NCBI RefSeq assembly: GCF_021278025.1
Contig: NZ_JAIBHJ010000002.1
Span: 1 to 64,000, forward strand
Source: Motilimonas sp. E26
Lineage (GTDB): Bacteria > Pseudomonadota > Gammaproteobacteria > Enterobacterales > CBDFNC01
Reading direction: 5' to 3'
DNA: 64,000 nt
The position numbers were made by a program, and so were the translations under genes. This document shows, piece after piece, positions 28,975-37,297 of the stretch. Under the pieces are notes generated by a model that was not told where the DNA came from, ran no database searches, and saw only the letters and a list, made by a program, of their open reading frames with translations. Every line of letters begins with the position of its first letter. The first letter of the stretch is position 1.

Positions 28975-30276
28975 TTACAAAACCAAATTTGCCACCACAA
29001 AGCCCAGCGCCACAGAAGACGAAATGGTTACCACGCCTGGAATGACAAACGGATGATTGAATACGGCCTTACCAATGCGGGTTGAACCTGTGTCATCCAT
29101 TTCGACTGCGGCAAGTAAAGTAGGATAAGTGGGCAGCACAAATAAAGCGCTCACGGCAGCAAAAGAGGCTATCGCCGCTGCAGGGCTCACTCCAAGCATC
29201 AGTGCCGATGGGATCAACGCGGCAGTCGTTGCCGCTTGTGAATACAACAGCATGCTGGCAAAAAACAACACCACTGACAGCATCCATGGGTGATCCGTTA
29301 GCACCACTCCTGAGATTTCTTTAATGCCTTCAATATGGTTTGATACAAAAGTATCCCCCAACCATGCAACGCCTAGCACACAAATACACGCGCTCATGCC
29401 CGATTTAAAAGTGGCAGCATTGAGCACTTCTGAGGTATCTATTTTAGTGATGAATGCAATAAGGGTGGCTGCTGTTAGCATAAACACCATAATGGCTTCG
29501 TTGCGGGGCAATACAGGGGCATCTATCCAAGCAACCGTGTCACTAATGGCGGTGGCATAAGTAACCACAGCAACAATAGCGAACAAGAAAATCATGACTG
29601 ACAGCTTAGCCCCAGACTTAAGCTCTCTCGCTTGTCCTTGATGCAACGAAACCAAGCCTTTGGCTAAGCGATCTTGATAAACCTCATCATCCGCTAAATC
29701 TTTCCCCATAAACTGCGCCACAAATGCCCCTATCATGCAGGCAATAAACGTGGTTGGAATGCAAATAAGTAAAATTTGTAAGTAGCTCACGTTGTATTTT
29801 TCTAGCATGCCGCTCATTAACACTAACGCCGCAGAAATAGGTGACGCCGTAATCGCAATTTGCGAGGCGACCACGGCAATGCTTAGAGGACGCGAAGGCC
29901 TAATGCCCTGCTCCTTGGCCACTTCGGCAATCACAGGTAAAGTAGAAAAAGCGGTGTGGCCGGTGCCAGCAAACAAGGTCATCACGTAGGTTACTATCGG
30001 GGCTAAAAAAGTGACCTGTTTCGGATTTTTACGCAGTACACGCTCAGCTAACGAAACCAAATAATCTAACCCGCCTGCAACTTGCATTGCTGCTATCGCG
30101 GCGATCACCGACATAATAATAAGAATAACATCAATAGGAATCGTGCCCGGTGTCATGCCAAAACCTAACGTCAGTATCAATACACCTAGGCCACCAGCAA
30201 AGCCGATACCTATACTACCTAGCCGAGCACCTAAAAAAATGGCGCTTAATACAACCAAGAGTTCTACTACTATCAT
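28975..30276 (-). CDS. anaerobic C4-dicarboxylate transporter, DcuA/DcuB family
   Basis: Start at the ATG at 30276 (433 residues), with AGGAAC upstream and exact alignment to the family N-terminus (V-V-E-L-L-V-V-L-S-A-I-F-L-G-A-R). About ten to twelve membrane helices. Motifs: G-G-L-D-Y-L-V near 82, F-A-G-T-G-H-T near 110, S-Q-I-A-I-T-A-S-P-I-S-A-A near 148. These transporters exchange fumarate, malate or aspartate for succinate in the inner membrane, mainly under low oxygen. It more closely resembles DcuA than DcuB by eye. Monocistronic; the upstream gap to cutA holds no obvious FNR palindrome. Confidence 0.9.
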   Translation of the reverse strand: MIVVELLVVLSAIFLGARLGSIGIGFAGGLGVLILTLGFGMTPGTIPIDVILIIMSVIAAIAAMQVAGGLDYLVSLAERVLRKNPKQVTFLAPIVTYVMTLFAGTGHTAFSTLPVIAEVAKEQGIRPSRPLSIAVVASQIAITASPISAALVLMSGMLEKYNVSYLQILLICIPTTFIACMIGAFVAQFMGKDLADDEVYQDRLAKGLVSLHQGQARELKSGAKLSVMIFLFAIVAVVTYATAISDTVAWIDAPVLPRNEAIMVFMLTAATLIAFITKIDTSEVLNAATFKSGMSACICVLGVAWLGDTFVSNHIEGIKEISGVVLTDHPWMLSVVLFFASMLLYSQAATTAALIPSALMLGVSPAAAIASFAAVSALFVLPTYPTLLAAVEMDDTGSTRIGKAVFNHPFVIPGVVTISSSVALGFVVANLVL

Positions 30277-30449
30277 GATCTTGTTCCTATCGAGTTTCGT
30301 TATAAATCCGTACTCAATCATTAGCATGATTGGTTGAGAACTAATGCGAGTTTACTGGCGCAGTCCACACTACAAAAAATATCTATTCGTTTATATATCG
30401 AGATACCCTTATCATTGAACCTTAAGTCTAATCCAAGGAGTGTGTATTG

Positions 30450-30770
30450 ATGCAACAAACATACATTATGGTGCTGTGCTCTGCACCCGATAGCACGGAA
30501 GCCGATAAAATTGCAGGTGAAATTTTACGTGAAAAACTTGCGGCTTGTATTACCATGCAACCTAACGTGTATTCCTTGTATCATTGGCAAGGTGAGATAC
30601 AGCAAGATCGTGAAGTGCTAATGATGATAAAAACCACGGCCAGCTTGTTTGATAAGCTGTCTGAAGCTATTAAAAATCTGCACAGCTATGATACGCCGGA
30701 GATTATCGCGCTGCCGATAACACAAGGTGAACCACGATACTTAAACTGGATCGATCAAGTAACACAATAG
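30450..30770 (+). CDS. cutA: divalent cation tolerance protein CutA
   Basis: A 106-residue protein with the CutA core: C-S-A-P-D near the N-terminus, L-A-A-C-I-T near 33, Y-x-W-Q-G-E-I near 50, and K-T-T-A-S-L-F near 70, then the H-S-Y-D-T-P-E-I-I-A-L-P motif. A TTG three bases upstream could also serve as start, but the ATG is likelier with AAGGAG ten bases before. CutA is a small trimer linked to copper tolerance; in E. coli it sits next to dsbD, as here (80 bp downstream). Confidence 0.93.
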   Translation: MQQTYIMVLCSAPDSTEADKIAGEILREKLAACITMQPNVYSLYHWQGEIQQDREVLMMIKTTASLFDKLSEAIKNLHSYDTPEIIALPITQGEPRYLNWIDQVTQ

Positions 30771-30850
30771 AAAACCACGTTAACCATTTAATCGCTGGGC
30801 AACTTTCATGCGCCCAGTAGCTTTACTTAACGCATTTTCAAGGTAGTAAA

Positions 30851-32644
30851 ATGACTCGTTTTTTGGCATGTATTCTTAGTTTATTCTTGATTAGCACTAC
30901 GATAGCAGCAGGCGATCCACCTTTTAGTCAAACTAGCGTTAATTCAAGTAGCCCATTTAGCCAGCAGCCGAGTTTTTTACCAGTCGATCGGGCTTTTCAG
31001 TTTGCTTACCAACAGCAAGACGATGAAGTCTATTTAAACTGGGCGGTTACACCTGAATATTACCTCTATCAGCATCAATTTAGCTTTCAGGCGCAAGGCG
31101 TTGAGATATTGCTCCCTACCTTGCCTGAAGGCATTGCTTATCACGATGACTACTTTGGTGATGTGGTGATTTATCGCCAAGACACAGAAATTGTATTAAA
31201 TGTGCAAAACATCGCCAACGATGCGCAAATCAGCGTGACTTATCAAGGCTGCGCCGATGCGGGTTTATGCTACCCACCTGAAACCAAAGTAATTTATCTT
31301 AGCCCGCTAGAGGGGCAAACGAGTACAGCAAGTCAAAGCGACACGCCAGCACAGAGCAATGGTATCGTACAGCAAAAATTAGATCAGCAAAGCTCCAGCG
31401 GTCTAGCCGATATATTGTCCGAGCAAAGCTTACTCATTAGTTTGGGGTTATTTTTTCTCCTTGGTATTGGCCTTGCCTTTACTCCGTGTGTGTTTCCAAT
31501 GTACCCGATTTTGTCTGGCATTATTGTTGGGCAACAATCCTTAAGCACAAAACGTAGCTTTTTACTGTCGTTTACTTATGTGCAAGGCATGGCGCTAACT
31601 TACACCTTACTTGGTCTCGTGGTGGCGATGGCAGGACTGAAATACCAAGCTGCGTTGCAACATCCGGTGATCCTGATTTCATTGGCGGTGCTTTTTACGG
31701 TGCTCTCTTTGTCGATGTTTGGCTTGTTTAACCTGCAATTACCCAGCTTTATCAGTGAGCGTTTAAATAAGGTCAGCAATCAGCAGCAAGGTGGCAGCGT
31801 CAAAGGCGTGTTTTTAATGGGCTTGATCTCAGGCTTAGTTTGCTCACCTTGTACCACTGCGCCTTTATCAGGCGCTTTATTGTACGTAGCAGGCACCGGC
31901 GATTTAGCACTTGGCGGCGCGGTACTTTATGCCCTTAGCCTTGGCATGGGCTTACCTTTACTTGTTCTAGGCACCTCTGGCGGTAAATTTTTACCGAAAG
32001 CAGGCATGTGGATGGTGCACATTAAAGTGATATTTGGCTTTTTATTATTGAGTGTTGCCGTGGTGATGTTAGAGCGCTTTATTAGCGCTACAATAAGCAG
32101 CGTGTTATTTGCTCTTCTAGGTTTAGCTTTACTGGCATATTTAGCCCATGCACTCTGGCGCAGCGCACATCATTTAAAAACATTGGGGCTGGTTTGTATT
32201 GCATTAGCGGGCACAGCCGTGATTGGCTCAACCGCTGCACAGATCAGCGAGCAACAAAATACTAAGCAAGGTTTAAAGTCTCGCTTTATTTATGTCACTG
32301 ATTTATCTGAGTTACAAAATCAATTGGCTATTGCTAAACAAAATAATCAGGCCGTGATGGTCGATTTTTATGCGGATTGGTGCGTGGCCTGTAAGGATTT
32401 TGAAAAAGCCACTTTTACTCATAATGGTGTCATTGATCAGCTTGAAAATGTGGTCTTGATCCAAGCCGATGTCACTAAAAACAATGCCGATGATCAAGGC
32501 ATGCTCAGTGAACTAAATATTTTGGGCCTGCCCAGCATTTTGTTTTATAACCAGCAAGGTGAGCGTTTAACCCAAGCGCGTGTCACAGGCTTTATGGCTG
32601 GCGAGCAATTTTTACAACACTTGCAGCGCCATGAAATCCAATGA
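30851..32644 (+). CDS. dsbD: thiol:disulfide interchange protein DsbD
   Basis: A 597-residue three-part protein. A signal peptide (1-20) leads to a periplasmic immunoglobulin-like alpha domain with the redox pair C134/C140 (C-A-D-A-G-L-C). Eight membrane helices follow, with the C-V-F-P and C-S-P-C-T-T-A-P cysteines. The C-terminal thioredoxin-like domain has D-W-C511-V-A-C514-K. It passes electrons from cytoplasmic thioredoxin to periplasmic DsbC and cytochrome c maturation partners. All six catalytic cysteines are present. It overlaps no neighbour and precedes a LysR gene by 14 bp. Confidence 0.96.
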   Translation: MTRFLACILSLFLISTTIAAGDPPFSQTSVNSSSPFSQQPSFLPVDRAFQFAYQQQDDEVYLNWAVTPEYYLYQHQFSFQAQGVEILLPTLPEGIAYHDDYFGDVVIYRQDTEIVLNVQNIANDAQISVTYQGCADAGLCYPPETKVIYLSPLEGQTSTASQSDTPAQSNGIVQQKLDQQSSSGLADILSEQSLLISLGLFFLLGIGLAFTPCVFPMYPILSGIIVGQQSLSTKRSFLLSFTYVQGMALTYTLLGLVVAMAGLKYQAALQHPVILISLAVLFTVLSLSMFGLFNLQLPSFISERLNKVSNQQQGGSVKGVFLMGLISGLVCSPCTTAPLSGALLYVAGTGDLALGGAVLYALSLGMGLPLLVLGTSGGKFLPKAGMWMVHIKVIFGFLLLSVAVVMLERFISATISSVLFALLGLALLAYLAHALWRSAHHLKTLGLVCIALAGTAVIGSTAAQISEQQNTKQGLKSRFIYVTDLSELQNQLAIAKQNNQAVMVDFYADWCVACKDFEKATFTHNGVIDQLENVVLIQADVTKNNADDQGMLSELNILGLPSILFYNQQGERLTQARVTGFMAGEQFLQHLQRHEIQ

Positions 32645-32658
32645 GTGAGAGCGTCTAG

Positions 32659-33582
32659 ATGATTGAAAAAATCAGTCGGATTAATTTAAACCTGATTGTG
32701 AGTTTACATTTGCTGCTGCAAGAGCTGAGCGTAACCAAAGCCGCTCAGCGACAATTTATTAGTCAGTCGGCCATGAGTAAAAACTTAGCGAAGCTGCGCG
32801 AGTTGTTTAATGATCCGCTGTTAATTAAAGCGGGCCCTGAGTTAACCCCGACCAATAAAGCCATGCAACTGGCACCTGAAGTCGCCAAATTAGTGCAAGC
32901 CATGGATGGGCTATTTAGCTCGCAAGAGTTTGACCCGATGAAATGTCGCAAAGAGTTCACCATCGCCTCAACGGATTATGTCAGTGAATACATTCTGCCC
33001 AAGGCGCTGGCTGACATTTATCGCGCGGCGCCACATATTAGTATCAACGTCCAAAACTGGGATAAGCAAACCTATCAACTGTTAAAAGAAGGTAAGGTGG
33101 ATTTAGGTACTACGATCCAAGATCCCAACGCCAAAGACATGCACGCCAGCTTAATCAATCGTGACTATTTTGTTTGTATCATGCGCCAAGAGCATCCTTT
33201 AAGCGCAAAAACCAGTTTGTCACTGCAAGATTTTGCTGACTATCATCATGCCGTGATCACCGTTGGCACAGACAAAACCACCGCTATCGACCGAGCCCTT
33301 GCCGACAAAGGCGTGACGCGAAAGGTACGGTTACGAGTCAGCTCTTATCCATCGGCTGTTAATATGGTGGCGCAATCTAATTTATTACTGACTTTGCCAT
33401 CGCATATCGCCAAGCGCTTGTCAGAAGATCACCCTGTAACCATTAAACCCTTACCCATCGAAATCGACGAATTTGATTGCACCTTACAGTGGCATCATCG
33501 CAACCATCAAGATCCGGCCCATCGCTGGTTTAGAACGCGTTTGGCGGAACTGATCCAAGCCCAAGAGCTGGATCCGATTTAA
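32659..33582 (+). CDS. LysR family transcriptional regulator
   Basis: A 307-residue protein: N-terminal winged helix-turn-helix (L-L-Q-E-L-S-V-T-K-A-A-Q-R about 22-34, then S-Q-S-A-M-S-K-N-L-A-K-L-R-E-L-F) and a C-terminal effector-binding domain with T-I-A-S-T-D-Y near 103 and G-K-V-D-L-G near 150. It starts 14 bp after dsbD and could be read with it, though most LysR genes are separate. The target is unknown; the LysE exporter gene downstream on the same strand is a candidate. Confidence 0.9.
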   Translation: MIEKISRINLNLIVSLHLLLQELSVTKAAQRQFISQSAMSKNLAKLRELFNDPLLIKAGPELTPTNKAMQLAPEVAKLVQAMDGLFSSQEFDPMKCRKEFTIASTDYVSEYILPKALADIYRAAPHISINVQNWDKQTYQLLKEGKVDLGTTIQDPNAKDMHASLINRDYFVCIMRQEHPLSAKTSLSLQDFADYHHAVITVGTDKTTAIDRALADKGVTRKVRLRVSSYPSAVNMVAQSNLLLTLPSHIAKRLSEDHPVTIKPLPIEIDEFDCTLQWHHRNHQDPAHRWFRTRLAELIQAQELDPI

Positions 33583-33698
33583 TCTTTTAAATACACATTC
33601 CATTTTGGAATACTGTAAATTCTTAAAAGTCACTAAAGTAATAACCGATTCGGCACTACACTAAACAAATATTAATATTTGTTTAGATTCTTACCGTT

Positions 33699-34310
33699 AT
33701 GACTGAAGTCTTGTTCACGTTACTGGTGATTAATTTACTGGGCATGTTAAGCCCAGGTCCCGATATGATCATGGTGATCCGCTATGGCAGCACAGGCGCT
33801 AAACGCACCACATTATGTTGTATTCTTGGCATCATGACCGGATTTTGTGCTCATTTGTTATTGGCTATTTTTGGCGTATCAATGCTGATAGCTCAAGCCC
33901 CCATGGTGTTTACCACGGTGAAATACCTCGGCGCGGCTTATCTAGTTTATTTGGGCATAAAAGCATGGCGCAGTAATAAAAAAAGCCTTGAGTCTACCTG
34001 TAAGGGCCCGATCAAAGCACGTTATGCTTACTTAGAGGGACTACTTTGTAATTTGCTTAACCCTAAAGTGTTAATGTTCTTAGTTGCGACTTTTACGCAA
34101 ATTGTGTCGCCAGAAACCTCCACCAGCAATAAACTCTTTTTTGCCGCAACCATCGCCATTGAAGCCATTGTGGTTTGGGCACTGCTAGTCCGCTTTATCT
34201 ATTCGGGCTGGCTTAATACCTGGCTCCAAAAAAACCAACAACGAATTAACAAACTCTCAGGTGTTATTTTAGTCGGTTTGGGCAGCATCATTGGCATTCA
34301 AATGTCTTAA
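33699..34310 (+). CDS. LysE/RhtB family exporter
   Basis: A 203-residue membrane protein with about six helices and the LysE signature at the N-terminus (N-L-L-G-M-L-S-P-G-P-D-M-I-M-V). It also has K-Y-L-G-A-A-Y-L-V-Y-L-G near 80 and L-L-N-P-K-V-L-M-F near 120. The family exports amino acids or related metabolites. The substrate cannot be predicted. A LysR gene 117 bp upstream on the same strand is a possible regulator. Confidence 0.9.
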   Translation: MTEVLFTLLVINLLGMLSPGPDMIMVIRYGSTGAKRTTLCCILGIMTGFCAHLLLAIFGVSMLIAQAPMVFTTVKYLGAAYLVYLGIKAWRSNKKSLESTCKGPIKARYAYLEGLLCNLLNPKVLMFLVATFTQIVSPETSTSNKLFFAATIAIEAIVVWALLVRFIYSGWLNTWLQKNQQRINKLSGVILVGLGSIIGIQMS

Positions 34311-34334
34311 CCGATTCAAAAGATATCCTGAAAA

Positions 34335-34356
34335 CCCCGTTGCACTGGCAACGGGG
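34335..34356 (+). terminator. terminator-like hairpin after the LysE gene
   Basis: CCCCGTTGC at 34335-34343 pairs perfectly with GCAACGGGG at 34348-34356 around a four-base loop. The T-run (AATTTT) follows only after a few bases, so strength is uncertain. Confidence 0.6.
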
Positions 34357-34504
34357 ATCGAATTTTCACAATAACATCCGCCCATTTGTGTGAGCTGGGA
34401 TCTATACTAAAGTCTTACTAAGGGGGCATCAATTGACCGAAAGTCATGTTGGTGTTAGCTTGAGGTAAAAAATTAGCCCCATCTATTAACATGGATATGA
34501 TCCC

Positions 34505-35143
34505 ATGGACACGCCCTACACTATTGTTATAGCCGATGATCACCCCCTATTTAGAAACGCTTTATACCAAGCGGTACATATGGCGGTGAACAACGCAAAT
34601 TTACTTGAAGCCGATACCATTGATGGCTTATTGGCTTTACTAGAACAAACCGAAGACGTCGATTTACTGTTACTCGATTTAAAAATGCCTGGCGCTAATG
34701 GCTTTTCTGGCTTGACCCATTTACGAGGTTTATACCCTGATTTGCCTATAGTTGTCGTGTCTGCCAGTGAAGATGAAGCAGTGATCCGCAAGGCGATAAA
34801 ATTAGGTGCGATGGGATTTATTCCAAAATCGTCACCGATGAAGCAACTGGTCAGCGCCTTAAACCAAACCTTAGCTGGCGACCCTTGGTTACCTGAAGGT
34901 ATCGATTTAGATTACGTTGATCCTGAGCAGTCTGACTTTGCCGATAAACTCGCATTACTCACCCCGCAGCAATACCGAGTATTAGTGATGCTTAATGAGG
35001 GCCTGCTGAATAAACAAATTGCTTACGAACTCGGTGTTTCTGAAGCCACAGTAAAAGCTCACGTTACTGCAATATTTCGTAAATTAGATGTCAGCAACCG
35101 CACTCAGGCGGTGATCGCACTGCAACAAATGGAAGTTGATTAA
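34505..35143 (+). CDS. NarL/LuxR-type response regulator, CrbR/ErdR-like
   Basis: A 212-residue protein. Receiver domain 1-120 has the acidic pair I-A-D-D-H, phospho-acceptor L-L-D-L-K-M-P-G, V-V-S-A-S near 82 and the lysine in F-I-P-K-S-S-P. The C-terminal LuxR helix-turn-helix (about 150-210) has N-K-Q-I-A-Y-E-L-G-V-S-E-A-T-V-K-A-H-V. The overall pattern matches CrbR/ErdR regulators that pair with SSS-domain hybrid kinases to switch on acetyl-CoA synthetase. The CrbS-like kinase and acs both lie further along this window. Pairing is inference from family and neighbourhood. Confidence 0.85.
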   Translation: MDTPYTIVIADDHPLFRNALYQAVHMAVNNANLLEADTIDGLLALLEQTEDVDLLLLDLKMPGANGFSGLTHLRGLYPDLPIVVVSASEDEAVIRKAIKLGAMGFIPKSSPMKQLVSALNQTLAGDPWLPEGIDLDYVDPEQSDFADKLALLTPQQYRVLVMLNEGLLNKQIAYELGVSEATVKAHVTAIFRKLDVSNRTQAVIALQQMEVD

Positions 35144-35208
35144 TCACAGAGCCCTGCCCAAGGGCTCGGCATTTCCTCAATTATTGTCACTCGTTTTTAA
35201 GGTCTTCT

Positions 35209-36006
35209 ATGCTAAATCCAGATATTGAGCAAGCCGCTCAAGTACTCGCATCACGTCGTTTTCACCAGCAAGTTGGCCCTTTTCTCCCTCAAGCGCAACG
35301 GCCAAACAACTTTAATCAAGCATTTGCCATTCAACAAGCCTGCGCCAAACATTACAGCCAACTAGCGAGCACGCCACAAATTGGCTGGAAATGCGCGCAA
35401 CCCAATGGCGATAAAACCATTATTGGCGCCTTGTTTGAAAGTGAAATACAACACCAAACAACCATCTGCCCATTAGCAAGCACAGACGGCAAGGCGCTGA
35501 TTGAACCCGAGTTATGTTTTACCCTCAAAAGCGATTTACCGCCGCGCGCTGGCGCCTATAGCCAAACCGAAATTGATGATGCAATTGGCAGTACTCGCTT
35601 AGCTCTTGAGTTAATTCAAAGTCGCTTTGAGGCGCCTAAGCAAGCGAGCTTTTTTGACGCCTTAGCCGATGGTTTATTAAATCAAGGAGTATGGTTAGGG
35701 CCTGAGATCAAAGCTGCCACCGATCTAAGTTACAGCGAGTTTGAACTCACTATTGCAGTACAAGGTGAGCCCAATCAAGTACTAGTGGGTAAACATCAAG
35801 ATGGCCACGCTCGTGCCGGTTTATATTGGCTGGTGAATTTTTTATCGCAGCGAGGCATAGGCCTAAGCAAAGGCCAACAAGTGATCACCGGCTCATATGC
35901 GGGTGTCATCAGCTTACCATTCGACAAAATTATCCATTTTCAATATGGCAAGTTAGGGGAGTTTCAGTTGGAATTTCGCGATATAAATATCAATCCTACT
36001 AATTAA
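35209..36006 (+). CDS. 2-keto-4-pentenoate hydratase/fumarylacetoacetate hydrolase-like protein
   Basis: A 265-residue protein of the MhpD-like hydratase group. Markers are G-W-K-C near 58, the metal-binding acidic motif A-L-I-E-P-E-L-C-F near 103, a long loop with A-D-G-L-L-N-Q-G-V-W-L-G near 160, and G-Q-Q-V-I-T-G-S near 230. The family hydrates 2-hydroxydienoates in aromatic or related catabolism. The real substrate is unknown. The last eight or so codons are contributed by a REP-like repeat that runs over the stop codon, so the native C-terminus may have been replaced. It follows the response regulator by 65 bp. Confidence 0.75.
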   Translation: MLNPDIEQAAQVLASRRFHQQVGPFLPQAQRPNNFNQAFAIQQACAKHYSQLASTPQIGWKCAQPNGDKTIIGALFESEIQHQTTICPLASTDGKALIEPELCFTLKSDLPPRAGAYSQTEIDDAIGSTRLALELIQSRFEAPKQASFFDALADGLLNQGVWLGPEIKAATDLSYSEFELTIAVQGEPNQVLVGKHQDGHARAGLYWLVNFLSQRGIGLSKGQQVITGSYAGVISLPFDKIIHFQYGKLGEFQLEFRDININPTN

Positions 36007-36046
36007 ATCATACACTTAGTGTAGAATCAGAATTTATTCTGCGATA
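35974..36046. repeat. REP-like pair D/D' overlapping the hydratase 3' end
   Basis: Copy D (35974-35999) repeats the 18-base core TTTCGCGATATAAATATC found at 28681, followed by AATCCTAC. The inverted partner D' (36021-36046) has the palindrome CAGAAT-TT-ATTCTG after GTAGAAT. The stop codon of the hydratase gene lies between the arms. Confidence 0.75.
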
Positions 36047-36133
36047 CATCGCGCGCCATTTTCGCGCCATGAATTGCGCTCTCACTTGTTTCACCGCATA
36101 GCTGCGGCTTCTATATAATTGATGCCGCGGCTA

Positions 36134-36916
36134 TTACTTTTGCTGCAATCCCAGTAGATAGTTCTTGAGATTAACACCACGATTAGTAATACCGAGTTTA
36201 TTGCGTAAACTATTGCGATGGTTTTCAACTGTTTTTCGCGCCACATTCAAGGTGCTAGCAATATCCTTACTCGACATCCCCCCACGAATGAACTCAGCCA
36301 CTTGCAACTCTGATGGGGTAAGCACTTGCAGCAACTGAGCGTTCATACTCGGCGCATCGTTAATTAATGATGTCATGCTCGATTTGACAATTTCTAAGCA
36401 CATTCTCAGCATCGGATCTTGCAGTTGTTGCAACCGCTTTTCTACCTCAGGCAAGTGTTTATTACGCACCTCTTGTTGCAGCGACTCTGGCATTTGACTT
36501 TGCGGAGCGGACGTTAGCATGCTCAACGAACTCGCCAGTTCATTAATAATTTTATAATCCTGCTCAATCACTGAAAGTTTCGGCTCATCCGCTAACGCAT
36601 CGCGTGACTGAATTTGCAGTGCAAACACAGCAGGCTCCTGCGGATCACTCAGCCTTATTACCTCAAACACTAAATTAGCCACGGTAAAGGATAACGCACT
36701 GGTGGGATTTAAAATATACGCACGAAGCCCTTCAATGTTGGTGTGACCAATTAAAAAAACCAAATCATCCAAGCATTTAAGCTGTAGCGAAGAAACCGGA
36801 TAATTAGTCGCTAATATTTGTTCTGCTTGATCAAAAGCAACAAAATAAATGTCATTATTGGCTAATAACTGCTGATACATTTGCGCCGTAACTATCGGGT
36901 GTTGATGATGAATCAT
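36134..36916 (-). CDS. PAS-like/LuxR-type transcriptional regulator
   Basis: A 260-residue protein. The N-terminal half (about 10-110) looks like a PAS-type sensor fold, followed by a helical linker (120-190). The LuxR helix-turn-helix (about 195-258) has L-T-P-S-E-L-Q-V-A-E-F-I-R-G-G-M-S-S-K-D-I-A and K-T-V-E-N-H-R-N-S-L-R-N-K-L-G-I. No receiver aspartate is present, so it is not a classical response regulator. It is divergent from the sugar ABC operon and may control it in response to a small ligand; this is inference. Confidence 0.8.
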   Translation of the reverse strand: MIHHQHPIVTAQMYQQLLANNDIYFVAFDQAEQILATNYPVSSLQLKCLDDLVFLIGHTNIEGLRAYILNPTSALSFTVANLVFEVIRLSDPQEPAVFALQIQSRDALADEPKLSVIEQDYKIINELASSLSMLTSAPQSQMPESLQQEVRNKHLPEVEKRLQQLQDPMLRMCLEIVKSSMTSLINDAPSMNAQLLQVLTPSELQVAEFIRGGMSSKDIASTLNVARKTVENHRNSLRNKLGITNRGVNLKNYLLGLQQK

Positions 36917-37115
36917 TAACCTCTTTATCTCCTCGCTGTGTTCGCTATCAATAAGCCAACACTCAGCCTGTATAATACCTATATTTTACCTGTTTATCAC
37001 TTTATCCCCCGTAACAAACGGTGGTGAACTTCGCACTTAGGTAAAATGACAACGTGATGGTTTTACATCATAGCGCCACTATCTCATCAAAATATTGCTC
37101 ATTTAAAAGTCAAAC

Positions 37116-37131
37116 TGTGATTGTTATCACC
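37116..37131. promoter_or_regulatory. CRP-like binding site of the ABC transporter operon
   Basis: TGTGA-TTGTTA-TCACC matches the CRP consensus TGTGA-N6-TCACA at nine of ten positions. Its centre is about 62 bases before the start site implied by the TATAAA box at 37174, the class I position. Confidence 0.6.
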
Positions 37132-37148
37132 TTGTTAAAATGGTGGGA

Positions 37149-37179
37149 TGCGATCCCGATCGCACAAAACACCTATAAA
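37149..37179 (+). promoter_or_regulatory. candidate operator palindrome and -10 box of the ABC operon
   Basis: TGCGATC-CC-GATCGCA (37149-37164) is a perfect 7-bp inverted repeat covering the expected -35 position. TATAAA at 37174-37179 is a good -10 box, while the -35 hexamer itself is poor, as in activator-dependent promoters. The palindrome is a likely operator. The rest of the 36917-37297 gap shows no gene. Confidence 0.45.
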
Positions 37180-37297
37180 ACACCTAGAATAAATACCTAT
37201 TAAATACTCAACCCATAGCTAACGTGAAACAAATTTTACAACAGGGCGTTTCTTGCACCGAGAGAAATACACCTCACTATTAAGACAGAAGGTATGC

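Noticed and set aside
33606-33645. ACTAAAGT near the LysE gene as a third copy of the acetate-module motif
   Set aside because: Only eight bases match and the palindromic partner is absent.
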